NCBI GenBank assembly: GCA_003158365.1
Contig: PMIW01000162.1
Location: forward strand, 1 to 44,840
From: Ignavibacteriota bacterium
Lineage (GTDB): Bacteria > Bacteroidota > Ignavibacteria > Tepidaquicellales > Tepidaquicellaceae
Direction of reading: 5' to 3'
Length of the DNA: 44,840 nt
Shown here: positions 1-8,558 of the stretch, in pieces
Layout: each line of letters begins with the position of its first letter
Numbering within the stretch: position 1 is the stretch's first letter
The notes under the pieces: model-generated
Seen by the model: only the letters and a program-made list of their open reading frames with translations
Databases searched by the model: none
Told to the model about the DNA's origin: nothing
Made by a program: the position numbers and the translations under genes

Positions 1-1167
1 GACATCGAGTCGCTGCCGTTTCTCGAAGCTTTAAGGCAGTTTATGCACGAAGTAGGAAAAACCAATTCTCTGTGTGTTCATCTGACTTTAGTACCGTTTA
101 TCAAAGCCGCGGGTGAACTTAAAACCAAACCCACACAGCATTCTGTAAAAACATTGCTTGAAATCGGAATCCAGCCAGATATTCTGCTTTGCAGAAGTGA
201 AAAAACACTTTCAAAAGAGATGAAAGCAAAGATTGGATTGTTCTGTAACGTGGAAACTGATTCAGTTATGCAGGCACTTGATGCAAAATCGATATACAGT
301 GTCCCGATTAATCTGCACAATGAAAAATTCGATGATGTAATACTTAAAAAATTAAATTTAAAATGCAGTAAGCCGAATATAATTAACTGGAAAAAAGCAG
401 TAAATAAAATTCTATTCCCGAAAAAAGAAGTGGTAATCGGAATATGCGGAAAATACAATCTCGTGCCCGATGCATATAAAAGTATTATGGAATCATTTAT
501 TCACGCAGGTGCTTTTAATGAAGTAAGCGTAAAATTAAAATGGATAGACGCAGAAGATATCGAAAAGAGCCCTAAGAACACAAAAGAGATTATGAAAGAT
601 ATAAAAGGTCTGCTGGTATGCCCGGGATTCGGAGAACGAGGTATTGAAGGAAAAATTGCGGCAATTAAATATGTAAGGGAAAATAATTTACCGTTCCTTG
701 GAATATGCCTGGGGCTTCAGTGTGCAGTGATTGATTTTGCAAGAAATGTTTGCGGCCTGAAGAGTGCGAACTCGACGGAGTTTAAAAACTCACGGTATAA
801 TGTTATCGATATTATGGAATACCAGAAATCGGTTGTTCTTAAAGGCGCTTCCATGAGACTTGGCTCTTATCCCTGCATTATAGAAAAAGGCACACTTGCA
901 TATAAGTGCTATAAAAAGGAATTTATTAATGAAAGACACAGGCACAGATACGAAGTAAATAATAATTTCAGGAGAATCTTAACCGATAATAATCTTATTC
1001 TGTCCGGATTATCCCCTGACGGCTCTTTGGTTGAGATAATCGAATTACCTCAGAAAATTCATCCGTTTTTCATTGCAAGCCAGTTTCATCCCGAATTTAA
1101 ATCGAGGTTAATCAATCCGCAGCCTTTGTTCAGGGAATTTGTGAAAGCTTGCAGTTTAATTAATTAA
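1..1167 (+). CDS. pyrG: CTP synthase, C-terminal part (5' end outside window)
   Basis: Makes CTP from UTP, ATP and glutamine in the cytosol. The reading frame is open from base 1 (DIESLPF, a conserved stretch near residue 140-150 of full CTP synthases), so about 390 of the usual ~540 residues are visible: the end of the synthetase domain and the whole class-I glutamine amidotransferase domain. The glutaminase nucleophile Cys lies in GICLGLQ (about 700-720) and the His-Glu pair in QFHPEF (1081-1098). The oxyanion-loop segment reads VCPGFGERG rather than the proteobacterial VPGGFG, a form I associate with the Bacteroidota group. Only seven bases separate it from the next gene. The identification is very secure; the only loss is the N-terminal part cut by the window edge. 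Confidence 0.97.
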   Translation, partial: DIESLPFLEALRQFMHEVGKTNSLCVHLTLVPFIKAAGELKTKPTQHSVKTLLEIGIQPDILLCRSEKTLSKEMKAKIGLFCNVETDSVMQALDAKSIYSVPINLHNEKFDDVILKKLNLKCSKPNIINWKKAVNKILFPKKEVVIGICGKYNLVPDAYKSIMESFIHAGAFNEVSVKLKWIDAEDIEKSPKNTKEIMKDIKGLLVCPGFGERGIEGKIAAIKYVRENNLPFLGICLGLQCAVIDFARNVCGLKSANSTEFKNSRYNVIDIMEYQKSVVLKGASMRLGSYPCIIEKGTLAYKCYKKEFINERHRHRYEVNNNFRRILTDNNLILSGLSPDGSLVEIIELPQKIHPFFIASQFHPEFKSRLINPQPLFREFVKACSLIN

Positions 1168-1174
1168 TATTTTT

Positions 1175-3592
1175 TTGGAATTCACAGGACTTACATCTAA
1201 AGAAGTAAAAGAAAGAAAGGATAAAGGGTTAAGCAACCGCTCTTCAAAACCCAAAACAAAAACCGTTAGCGAGATTTTTGTAAATGATATCTTTTCGCTT
1301 TTCAATTTTATTATTTTCGGGATAATTGCCTTCGTACTGTATTTCTATATAAAAAACAAAGACGAACGTCTGCTTCTCGACTCCATCGGTATTCTCAGTA
1401 TTGCCTTTACAAATACCTTCATTGCTATATACCAGGAAATCAAATCCAAAAAAGCACTCGATAAAGTAAACCTGCTCTTAAAAAAACAAATTAATGTACT
1501 GCGTGACGGAGAAGCAAAAAAAATCGATGTAACCGAAATTGTGGTCGATGATTTAATCCGGATTAAAAGAGGCGACCAGATTGTAGTGGACGGAAAAGTG
1601 GTTAAAGCAAAAATTCTCGATATCGACGAATCTTTATTGACGGGTGAATCCGTTCCGGTAGAAAAATTCGAAGAAGATAAAGTGCTTTCGGGAAGTTTTT
1701 GCGTCTCAGGTTCGGGAATCTATAAAGCGGAAAAAGTCGGAGATAAGAGTCATGCCAATTCAATAACAGCACTTGCAAAAAGGATGAATTTGTCCACAAG
1801 CCCTTTGCAAAAAAAAATAAACCTTATATTAAAGGTTTTATTCGGGTTTGCATTAATTTTAACGTTAGTGGAAGTCATCGTATGGAATGCCAATCCAAAA
1901 ATAGAATTTGTTGAATTCATCAGAAAGATTGCCACTATACTGATATCCCTTGTTCCCCAGGGACTTGTATTGATGGCATCTGTCACTTATGCAGTGGGGG
2001 TTTACAGGATTAGTAAAATTGGCGCAATTGTCCAGAAACTCAATGCGATAGAATCTTTTTCCAATGTCAAAGTGGTCTGCATGGATAAGACAGGCACGCT
2101 TACGGAAAACAAATTAAGGATTCATTCATTCACAAATTTAAGCAAAACCATTCCCGAAGAGGAAATAAAACTTCTGCTTGGAAGTTATTCTCACAATTCA
2201 AGCGATAAGAATACAACAATTATGGCTCTCGATGAATTCGACTATTATAAAACGGCTGAATGCATCGAAGAATTTCCTTTTAACTCATCAAATAAACTGA
2301 GCATACTGAAACTTAAAATAAAGGAGCAATCTGATTTTTACATCCTGGGAGGTTTCGATGTTTTAACCGAAAAACTGGCGGAAGAGCATAAAAATATTTC
2401 TCTGAAAGTGTACAATGAAAATAATCTGAATATATACAGGAATCTTCTGTTCGGGAAAGTCCTGAATATAGATTCCATTAGTGACGCAAGAAATAAATTA
2501 AATGAATTAAATATTGAACCAATATGTATAGTATCCATCACGGATACAGTACGAAAAGATGTTTATGATGCACTGGATTTATTCAATAAAAACGGAATTG
2601 GTTTTAAGATTCTCTCGGGCGATTCAGGCGAAGCCGTTATGGCAATTTTAAATGAAATCGGATGGAAGATAAATCTTGAACAGATCGTAAGCGGCAGAGA
2701 ACTTGATTTGGTTTCAAAAGAGGAATTTAAAAATATTGTTCTTACGAAACAGGTTTTTGCAAGACTGAATCCGGAGCATAAACTTGATATAATAAAAGCT
2801 CTTAAGAAAGAAAAAATATATACGGCGATGATAGGAGACGGTGTTAATGACCTGCCTGCAATAAAACAATCAGATATGGGAATCGCAATGGAAGAAGGAA
2901 GTGCAATTACAAAGGAAGTTGCAGATATAATTTTACTTAAAAACAAATTTTCACTGCTGCCCGAGATTTTTAACGAAGGTAACAAGATTATCAACACTGT
3001 AAATTCCGTTTCAAAATTGTTTTTAACAAAAAACTTCCTTGTCATATATCTGAGCCTGCTATCTTTGATATTTATGCTCGATTTCCCATTAACTCCCAGG
3101 CGTGTATCTCTGTTAAATGTTTTCGCAATCGGTCTGCCGGCATTAATAATTACACTTAGAAATCAAAATATTGAAAAATGCTTAAATTTCATCAAGGATA
3201 CTTTTTCGTTTGTTCTGGTATCTTCAACAATAATAATTGCGGGAGGATATGCGGGATATTACCTGACATCAAGAATGTATAATTCTTTGAAATCAGAACT
3301 CGATATGGTAATGGTAACCATTATCATTTTTATTTCCGTCATGAACTTCATAATTGTTGCGCTTGAATCCAACGAGAAAAATGTAATTTACTTTTTGTAC
3401 GGTATATTGCTTCTTGTAATTTATGTGTTTCTTGCTACCACTGAAATACCTTTTTCATTTATCAAGCTGATGAAAATATTTTATGAAATAAGATTTATTA
3501 ACCCTGAACACTGGTGGATTATTATTTTAATCAGTTTTCTCAGTTCTGCACTGCTGTTTATAATTCATAAAATAAGGGAAAGACTCGTTTAA
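1175..3592 (+). CDS. P-type cation-transporting ATPase (HAD-IC, CtpE-like)
   Basis: ATP-driven inner-membrane cation pump, 805 residues. Visible in order: a short cytosolic N-terminus without metal-binding CXXC; a first membrane hairpin (about 38-100); the actuator domain with LTGES; the M4 region with LVPQGLVL; the phosphorylation motif DKTGTLT with Asp about 304; the hinge GDGVND with Asp about 555; and six hydrophobic C-terminal helices (about 615-800). The architecture resembles the CtpE-type calcium/cation ATPases more than heavy-metal (P1B) pumps; the ion cannot be read from sequence. The M4 motif has Gln where classical Ca pumps have Glu (PEGL). The start is TTG: there is no in-frame ATG before the first helix, and the residues after the TTG (FTGLTSKEV) match the usual family N-terminus. 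Probably co-transcribed with pyrG. Confidence 0.92.
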   Translation: MEFTGLTSKEVKERKDKGLSNRSSKPKTKTVSEIFVNDIFSLFNFIIFGIIAFVLYFYIKNKDERLLLDSIGILSIAFTNTFIAIYQEIKSKKALDKVNLLLKKQINVLRDGEAKKIDVTEIVVDDLIRIKRGDQIVVDGKVVKAKILDIDESLLTGESVPVEKFEEDKVLSGSFCVSGSGIYKAEKVGDKSHANSITALAKRMNLSTSPLQKKINLILKVLFGFALILTLVEVIVWNANPKIEFVEFIRKIATILISLVPQGLVLMASVTYAVGVYRISKIGAIVQKLNAIESFSNVKVVCMDKTGTLTENKLRIHSFTNLSKTIPEEEIKLLLGSYSHNSSDKNTTIMALDEFDYYKTAECIEEFPFNSSNKLSILKLKIKEQSDFYILGGFDVLTEKLAEEHKNISLKVYNENNLNIYRNLLFGKVLNIDSISDARNKLNELNIEPICIVSITDTVRKDVYDALDLFNKNGIGFKILSGDSGEAVMAILNEIGWKINLEQIVSGRELDLVSKEEFKNIVLTKQVFARLNPEHKLDIIKALKKEKIYTAMIGDGVNDLPAIKQSDMGIAMEEGSAITKEVADIILLKNKFSLLPEIFNEGNKIINTVNSVSKLFLTKNFLVIYLSLLSLIFMLDFPLTPRRVSLLNVFAIGLPALIITLRNQNIEKCLNFIKDTFSFVLVSSTIIIAGGYAGYYLTSRMYNSLKSELDMVMVTIIIFISVMNFIIVALESNEKNVIYFLYGILLLVIYVFLATTEIPFSFIKLMKIFYEIRFINPEHWWIIILISFLSSALLFIIHKIRERLV

Positions 3593-3653
3593 TAAACTTT
3601 TTAATATATGGAGTTTTAATATAGCCTTATTTGTTTAATAGGAAAAAAGACAT

Positions 3654-4217
3654 ATGAAAAACTCAATATTTTTAATTTTAATTATTGTATTTTTAGGTTT
3701 TAGCAGTTTCACAATTTTGAAGGAAATGACAGATAAAAATATAAATATATTAGATATTACCGTTAAAACAATTGACGGAACAGATAAATCTTTATCGGAT
3801 TATAAAGGTAAAGTGTTGCTGATTGTAAATGTAGCTTCATTTTGCGGGAATACACCGCAATACGACGGACTTGAAAAAATTTATGAAAAATATAAGGATA
3901 AAGGCTTTGAAATTCTGGCTTTCCCGTGCAATGATTTCGGGAAACAGGAACCGGGAACAAACGATGAAATTAAAACTTTCTGCTCGACAAATTACCACGT
4001 GACATTCCAGCTTTTTGATAAAATTAAAGTGCTGGGTGATGATAAAAGTCCTTTGTATGAAAAGCTGACAAAGTTTGACCCTGTAGGAGATATAAAATGG
4101 AATTTCGAAAAATTTATAGTGGATAAAAACGGGAATGTAGTCGGAAGATTTAATCCGAAAGTTGTTCCTGAAAGTAATGAAGTAGTATCGTTAATAGAGC
4201 AGGAAATCCAGAAATAA
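3654..4217 (+). CDS. Glutathione peroxidase-like thiol peroxidase, exported
   Basis: Reduces hydrogen peroxide and lipid hydroperoxides; bacterial Cys-type members usually use thioredoxin rather than glutathione. 187 residues: a hydrophobic N-terminal signal or anchor (about 1-22), then the GPx fold. The peroxidatic residue is Cys in NVASFCGNT (not selenocysteine), followed by LAFPCNDFGKQEPG with the conserved Gln and WNFEKF with the conserved Trp-Asn. A Cys in LAFPCNDF and another in KTFCSTN are candidates for a resolving cysteine. The leader suggests a periplasmic or membrane-tethered enzyme. An AGGA at 3640-3643 could serve as a weak ribosome-binding site. It lies 61 bp after the ATPase gene and 14 bp before the methionine synthase half-gene. 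Confidence 0.93.
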   Translation: MKNSIFLILIIVFLGFSSFTILKEMTDKNINILDITVKTIDGTDKSLSDYKGKVLLIVNVASFCGNTPQYDGLEKIYEKYKDKGFEILAFPCNDFGKQEPGTNDEIKTFCSTNYHVTFQLFDKIKVLGDDKSPLYEKLTKFDPVGDIKWNFEKFIVDKNGNVVGRFNPKVVPESNEVVSLIEQEIQK

Positions 4218-4231
4218 ACTAAATATAATTA

Positions 4232-5965
4232 ATGCAGAAAAACGCAAAGTGTGTTTATGACCCGCTATCTGAACTGATGGCATATTATTCAAAAGAGAAA
4301 ATTGAAAAAGCCGTTATCACCGAAAAGAAAAAGTTATCTGTCGAAGATACTTTAAAAGAAAGAATTGTGGACGGAGATAAAATTGGAATCGAGAAAGATC
4401 TCGAAACTGCACTGAAAAAATATCCTGCGCTGGAAATAATAAACAATATACTGCTCGATGGTATGAAAACCGTCGGTGATTTATTCGGCTCCGGACAGAT
4501 GCAGCTGCCGTTTGTACTGCAGTCTGCCGAATGCATGAAAGCTGCGGTGGGATACCTCGAACCATATATGGAGAAAGTGGAAGGAGAATCGTCTAAAGGT
4601 GTAATGGTTCTGGCTACAGTTAAAGGAGATGTCCACGATATCGGGAAAAATCTTGTCGATATTATACTTACAAATAACGGATACAGGGTGATAAATCTTG
4701 GCATTAAATGCCCTCTTGAAAATATTCTGAATGCTTACACGGAAAACAACGCAGACGTAATAGGAATGAGCGGATTGCTTGTTAAATCAACTGCTATAAT
4801 GAAGGAAAATCTGGAATTGATGAATGAAAGAGAATACGAATACCCTGTAATTTTAGGGGGAGCGGCATTGAATAAGAGATTCGTCGAAGGTGATTTAAGA
4901 AGCATGTATAAGGGAGATGTATATTATGCAAATGATGCTTTTGACGGTCTGAAATTTATGGAGTTTATAATAGAGCATAAAAAGAAAGGCGAAAGGCCGA
5001 AACTTGATGTTTATCTTGATCCAAGATTAAAAGAAAAGAAGATACCTGAAAAAAAGAAAGATTTCGAAATAATAAAATCAGACGTTACGGCTTTAAATCC
5101 CGTACCTTTACCGCCATTTTGGGGCAGTAAAACAGTTGAGGATATTTCTTTAGATAAAGTATATGAATACATCAATGAAATTGCATTATTCCGCGGAAGC
5201 TGGAATGTATATAAAGACAGGTCGAAACCAGATGAAGAATACGACGAATTAATTAATACTGAAATTATCCCTGTGTTTAATGAATTTAAACTGAAAGCTA
5301 AAAGAGAAAGATTATTAATCCCTAAAGTTATTTACGGATATTTTCCCTGCCAGTCTGAAGGTAATGATTTAATAATTTACAAACCGAAGAATATCAGTGA
5401 TTCTGATTTATATGATGTGTGGGAAAATACAAACTGCAATAAATTTAATATGAATAATCTCACAGAATGGATGCGTTTTTCATTTCCAAGACAGAATACC
5501 GAAAGACATTTATGTATAAGTGATTTCTTTAAAGCCAAAGAAACCGGAATATTTGATGTTGCTGCATTTCAGATTGTAACAGTAGGGAGCAGGGCGACAG
5601 AATACGCACAGTCGCTCTATTACGAAAACAAATATCAGGAATATTTGTATTTTCACGGACTATCAGTCGAAACGGCCGAGGCACTGGCGGAATACTGGCA
5701 TAAAATCATCCGTAGAGAACTTGCAATTGATGATAAAGATTCTGACGATATAAAGAAGATATTCCAGCAGGGCTATCAGGGGTCAAGATATTCGTTCGGT
5801 TATCCCGCCTGTCCCGAACTTGAAGACAATAAAATATTATTCGAACTGCTTAATCCTGAAAGGATAGGAATTATTCTGACCGAGGAATGGCAGATGGTCC
5901 CCGAACAATCAACAAATGCAATAGTTTGCTATCATCCGGAAGCAAGATACTTTTTTATTAAATAA
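4232..5965 (+). CDS. metH: Methionine synthase C-terminal half: cap, cobalamin-binding and AdoMet reactivation domains
   Basis: 577 residues covering only the back half of cobalamin-dependent methionine synthase. Order: about 40 linker residues, a helical cap (about 45-115), the B12-binding Rossmann domain with DVHDIG (Asp133, His135 the cobalt ligand, Gly138), SGLLVKST and GGAAL, then the reactivation domain (about 300-577) with YGYFPC and the AdoMet-binding RYSFGYPACP. The homocysteine- and methyltetrahydrofolate-binding domains (about 600 residues in full MetH) are absent. The gene begins at an ATG 14 bp after the peroxidase stop, so there is no room for them here. The protein is full of intact motifs, so this looks like a split enzyme whose partner is encoded elsewhere rather than debris. 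An alternative is a stand-alone corrinoid protein serving other methyltransferases, but the reactivation domain argues for MetH. Confidence 0.9.
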   Translation: MQKNAKCVYDPLSELMAYYSKEKIEKAVITEKKKLSVEDTLKERIVDGDKIGIEKDLETALKKYPALEIINNILLDGMKTVGDLFGSGQMQLPFVLQSAECMKAAVGYLEPYMEKVEGESSKGVMVLATVKGDVHDIGKNLVDIILTNNGYRVINLGIKCPLENILNAYTENNADVIGMSGLLVKSTAIMKENLELMNEREYEYPVILGGAALNKRFVEGDLRSMYKGDVYYANDAFDGLKFMEFIIEHKKKGERPKLDVYLDPRLKEKKIPEKKKDFEIIKSDVTALNPVPLPPFWGSKTVEDISLDKVYEYINEIALFRGSWNVYKDRSKPDEEYDELINTEIIPVFNEFKLKAKRERLLIPKVIYGYFPCQSEGNDLIIYKPKNISDSDLYDVWENTNCNKFNMNNLTEWMRFSFPRQNTERHLCISDFFKAKETGIFDVAAFQIVTVGSRATEYAQSLYYENKYQEYLYFHGLSVETAEALAEYWHKIIRRELAIDDKDSDDIKKIFQQGYQGSRYSFGYPACPELEDNKILFELLNPERIGIILTEEWQMVPEQSTNAIVCYHPEARYFFIK

Positions 5966-5968
5966 AAA

Positions 5969-5998
5969 AAATCCTGTTAAACATAATTAACAGGATTT
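5969..5998. terminator. Bidirectional intrinsic terminator
   Basis: A perfect 12-bp inverted repeat (AAATCCTGTTAA / TTAACAGGATTT) with loop ACATAA, flanked by an A-run on the left and a short T-rich stretch on the right. It sits exactly between the convergent ends of the metH half-gene (stop at 5965) and the minus-strand barrel gene (stop at 6026). It reads as a terminator in both directions, with the better U-tract for minus-strand transcripts. Confidence 0.85.
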
Positions 5999-6025
5999 AT
6001 CTAAAAATCTTATAAAGAAAATCTA

Positions 6026-6775
6026 TTATTTTATGCCCTTATATGGCTGAACTTCCGTATAAAAATTAAACCCAACATTAATAGTTAATATTCCTATCCT
6101 TCTCCAAAACGTAGCTGAAGATGTACCGGCTGGAGGATTTGGTCCATCGTTTAAATCCTTTCCTATTTCACCATTTGATTTACCAATAATATTTTCTAAA
6201 TTATATTTTAATCCGACAGTTAAACCATATTGAAAATTTTTGTCGAGAACAAATTCATATCCCGAGGAAACTTGTGCCCCAATTCTGAATGCAGGTTCAA
6301 AAAATTTAGGCGCATAAGAACCTTGTGTACAGGTTAAATAATTTCCTGTAACCGCAAAACCAATATATTGTTTACTTCTGCATCTTGGATTAAAAGCATA
6401 TTCATATCCTAATGCTCCTGACCAAATATTATAATTTGTATATTGTGTACCATCGGTTGTTGCAAAGGTAAAAAACGGAAAATTATTTTGTTCCGTATTA
6501 ATCATTTTATTATAAGTCGCACTTATTGTAAAACGATGATTTCTTCTTATACCAAATCCATATTTTGAATATATCGAGATACCTCTGCCCCAAATCATTC
6601 CGTAAACATTTTGGTCAGTCGTAAAATTGGTTCCATGGGCATCATTTGTAGCAAAATTACCGTCAAAAGAAATTCCAAATATTAATTTTGGAGGTGTGAA
6701 CCCCTGAGCGAGTGTGTCTTTGGTCAAAAATGAAGACACCAATAATATAACAAAAAGTATAATTACTTTTTTCAT
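6026..6775 (-). CDS. Secreted outer-membrane beta-barrel-like protein, unknown function
   Basis: 249 residues with a clear signal peptide (MKKVIILF...SFLTKDTLAQG, cleavage probably after AQ/A-x-A-like residues near 23). The rest is rich in alternating hydrophobic/aromatic strands, Gly, Asn and Tyr (for example YGFGIRRNHRFTISATYN, GLTVGLKYNLE), as in small beta-barrels of the Bacteroidota group. It ends with a strand-like NVGFNFYTEV. No named family is recognised. It is the last gene of the minus-strand block, 76 bp after the Wzi-like gene, and may be transcribed separately. A role in the surface polysaccharide system is only suggested by position. Confidence 0.7.
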   Translation of the reverse strand: MKKVIILFVILLVSSFLTKDTLAQGFTPPKLIFGISFDGNFATNDAHGTNFTTDQNVYGMIWGRGISIYSKYGFGIRRNHRFTISATYNKMINTEQNNFPFFTFATTDGTQYTNYNIWSGALGYEYAFNPRCRSKQYIGFAVTGNYLTCTQGSYAPKFFEPAFRIGAQVSSGYEFVLDKNFQYGLTVGLKYNLENIIGKSNGEIGKDLNDGPNPPAGTSSATFWRRIGILTINVGFNFYTEVQPYKGIK

Positions 6776-6789
6776 AACATATTGGTATT

Positions 6790-6811
6790 TAATTAAATTA
6801 AATTAAATTAG
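6790..6811. repeat. AATTA short tandem repeat
   Basis: Four tandem copies of AATTA (core 6791-6810) lie about 15-35 bp upstream of the start codon of the barrel gene that begins at 6775. Copy-number change here would alter leader length or promoter spacing; no functional evidence beyond position. Confidence 0.6.
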
Positions 6812-6827
6812 TTTTTTTTTATAAAAA

Positions 6828-6855
6828 AATCAAGAGTTTATTGATTACTAATCAA
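6828..6855 (-). terminator. Weak AT-rich hairpin(s) at the end of the Wzi-like gene
   Basis: TTGATT (6841-6846) can pair with AATCAA at 6828-6833 (7-nt loop) or at 6850-6855 (3-nt loop); the two hairpins exclude each other. On the minus strand the first is followed directly by a run of Ts, as in an intrinsic terminator, but each stem has only one G-C pair. It lies at the stop codon of the Wzi-like gene (6852-6854). Confidence 0.3.
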
Positions 6856-8552
6856 AGAAATGCTTTTAATGATGCATATAAATAAGATTCATGGCTTATT
6901 TGTGATAAATATATAAAATTTTGAAACTTATACTGGTATTGAATTTCAAGGAAATATTGCTTTATTGGCTCGAAAAAAACGTTAATAGTAAAAATATTTC
7001 TGTTAATTCTATCCCCCAGAAGAAATTTGCTGTTTATTTGATTATCACCCACCCCAATATTAATATTTCCTCCGTAATTGATAATTACATTTTTTGAGGA
7101 ATCATAATAAATTCCTTCTGCAGAACGCTGAAACTGATACAGCAAATTTATATTTAAGCGGGAAGTAATTTGATATTTCAATTTTAATGCGATTTCATCT
7201 GAATTTGGTGGCAAATCGTGTCCTAAAGATAAACCCCAGTTTGTATAAGAATCTTTATTCGAACGATGCGAGTAAATAAATGGATTCAACCTAGTATATT
7301 CCAGATTCAGATTAATATCGGGAATATTAAATGCACTAGCCCACATTGTACCGATTTGATATCCTATTTTATTGTCGAATGAAGTAATATCATTTTTAAA
7401 AATTGTCGAAAAATTTATATCATCAATTAAAAGCGATCCTTGTAACGCCAAATTTTTAACAGGATTAATTTCAAAATCCACTCCAATAAGTGTATTGTTA
7501 TCCGTTGTTTCTTTTGCGCCTGTATTCAAATCCGCAGAAGTAATAAAACTAATGGGATTAAAAAAGATAAAACTGAAAGGATTATTACTCATTATAACGC
7601 TCTCAAAATAACCGGCTTTAAAAATATCACTGAACTGAACCTTTAACCTGTGAAAAGCAATATTTTTTGATTTTAAAGGCGTACCAACTGAATCACCGTT
7701 AATAGAACCGTAAGTAAATGTGTATTTTATTTTTTTATAACTCAAATCCAGCATCATAAAATCAAATGGTGTCGTATTATTTGACAGAAATAATTTATCA
7801 ATATATCCATATCCGCAATTTAGTGCTTCCCTGCCAAGAGTTAATGAAAACCAGTTTGTTTTTGTTTGGTATCTCAGGCTTCCAGTAAAAAAATCATAAT
7901 TGTGGTATCCGTTAATGAAATCCGGATTTGCTTTTAAAACCGGGTCATTATCAACAGCAAATTGCAATCCTGAATTATTATCCCCTAATTTTTTTCCGGA
8001 AAAAAGATTTAATGAATAACCAATTCTGTTGTATAGTGTTCCTCTTATACCCATTCCAAAATCCCCTAAAAATATTGAATTGTCCCCCATATCACCTTTC
8101 TCATTTAGTGAGTACAAATTCCCTGTCAATCCCCAAAAAAATGTTGCATTTGTATCTGAGTAATTATATAAATACTTTTGTTTTTTATTCCCAAAAAGCG
8201 ATAATTCATTAAATTCTTTTAAAACAGAGACAGAATTATTTAAAGAATTATATAATTCATATTCGAATTCGATTTTAAAATCTTCAAGTTGATTTTTTTC
8301 TGTTCGAGTCAAATTTCTACTCTCACCAATTCTATTTATATATGCTGCAACTTCTCTCCTTGAAATTGGAGTCATTCCGGAATTGTAATCCGGAATTATT
8401 CTTTTTATTTGCATGATTTTCAAATATTCATAAATAGGGTGCGATACGGGAACAATTTCATTCTGGGAATATACATCTCCCCAAATTAAAATAATTGCAA
8501 TTAAATTAAGGGAAAAAACTGAAAATAAAATATTGTTAATCGTTTTAAACAA
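6852..8552 (-). CDS. Wzi-like capsule-assembly outer-membrane protein
   Basis: 566 residues. After an N-terminal signal peptide (about 1-29, ending VYSQ) comes the segment VPVSHPIYEYLKIMQ and then PISRREVAAYI, the opening I know from Bacteroidota-group capsule-assembly (Wzi) family proteins. The remainder is a long series of amphipathic strands with GLTGNLYSL, GYSLNLFSG and LGREALNCGYG, fitting a large outer-membrane barrel. In enterobacteria Wzi anchors capsule at the cell surface; here the context (end of a Wzx/Wzy locus) supports a similar role, though specificity is unknown. The start is TTG: an in-frame stop, that of the preceding gene, lies two codons upstream and the signal peptide needs this start. 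Spacing to the upstream DUF354 gene is 6 bp. Confidence 0.75.
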   Translation of the reverse strand: MFKTINNILFSVFSLNLIAIILIWGDVYSQNEIVPVSHPIYEYLKIMQIKRIIPDYNSGMTPISRREVAAYINRIGESRNLTRTEKNQLEDFKIEFEYELYNSLNNSVSVLKEFNELSLFGNKKQKYLYNYSDTNATFFWGLTGNLYSLNEKGDMGDNSIFLGDFGMGIRGTLYNRIGYSLNLFSGKKLGDNNSGLQFAVDNDPVLKANPDFINGYHNYDFFTGSLRYQTKTNWFSLTLGREALNCGYGYIDKLFLSNNTTPFDFMMLDLSYKKIKYTFTYGSINGDSVGTPLKSKNIAFHRLKVQFSDIFKAGYFESVIMSNNPFSFIFFNPISFITSADLNTGAKETTDNNTLIGVDFEINPVKNLALQGSLLIDDINFSTIFKNDITSFDNKIGYQIGTMWASAFNIPDINLNLEYTRLNPFIYSHRSNKDSYTNWGLSLGHDLPPNSDEIALKLKYQITSRLNINLLYQFQRSAEGIYYDSSKNVIINYGGNINIGVGDNQINSKFLLGDRINRNIFTINVFFEPIKQYFLEIQYQYKFQNFIYLSQISHESYLYASLKAFL

Positions 8553-8558
8553 AAAAAA

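Noticed and set aside
2563..3045. 160-codon open frame antisense to the P-type ATPase
   Set aside because: Overlaps a gene with full catalytic motifs, no start signal or coding character of its own; a shadow of the real gene. The same holds for the other antisense frames (for example 4285-4704 and 78-458).
6791..6810. AATTA repeats as a CRISPR-like or mobile-element signature
   Set aside because: Units are only 5 bp with no spacers, and no cas, transposase or integrase gene occurs in the window.
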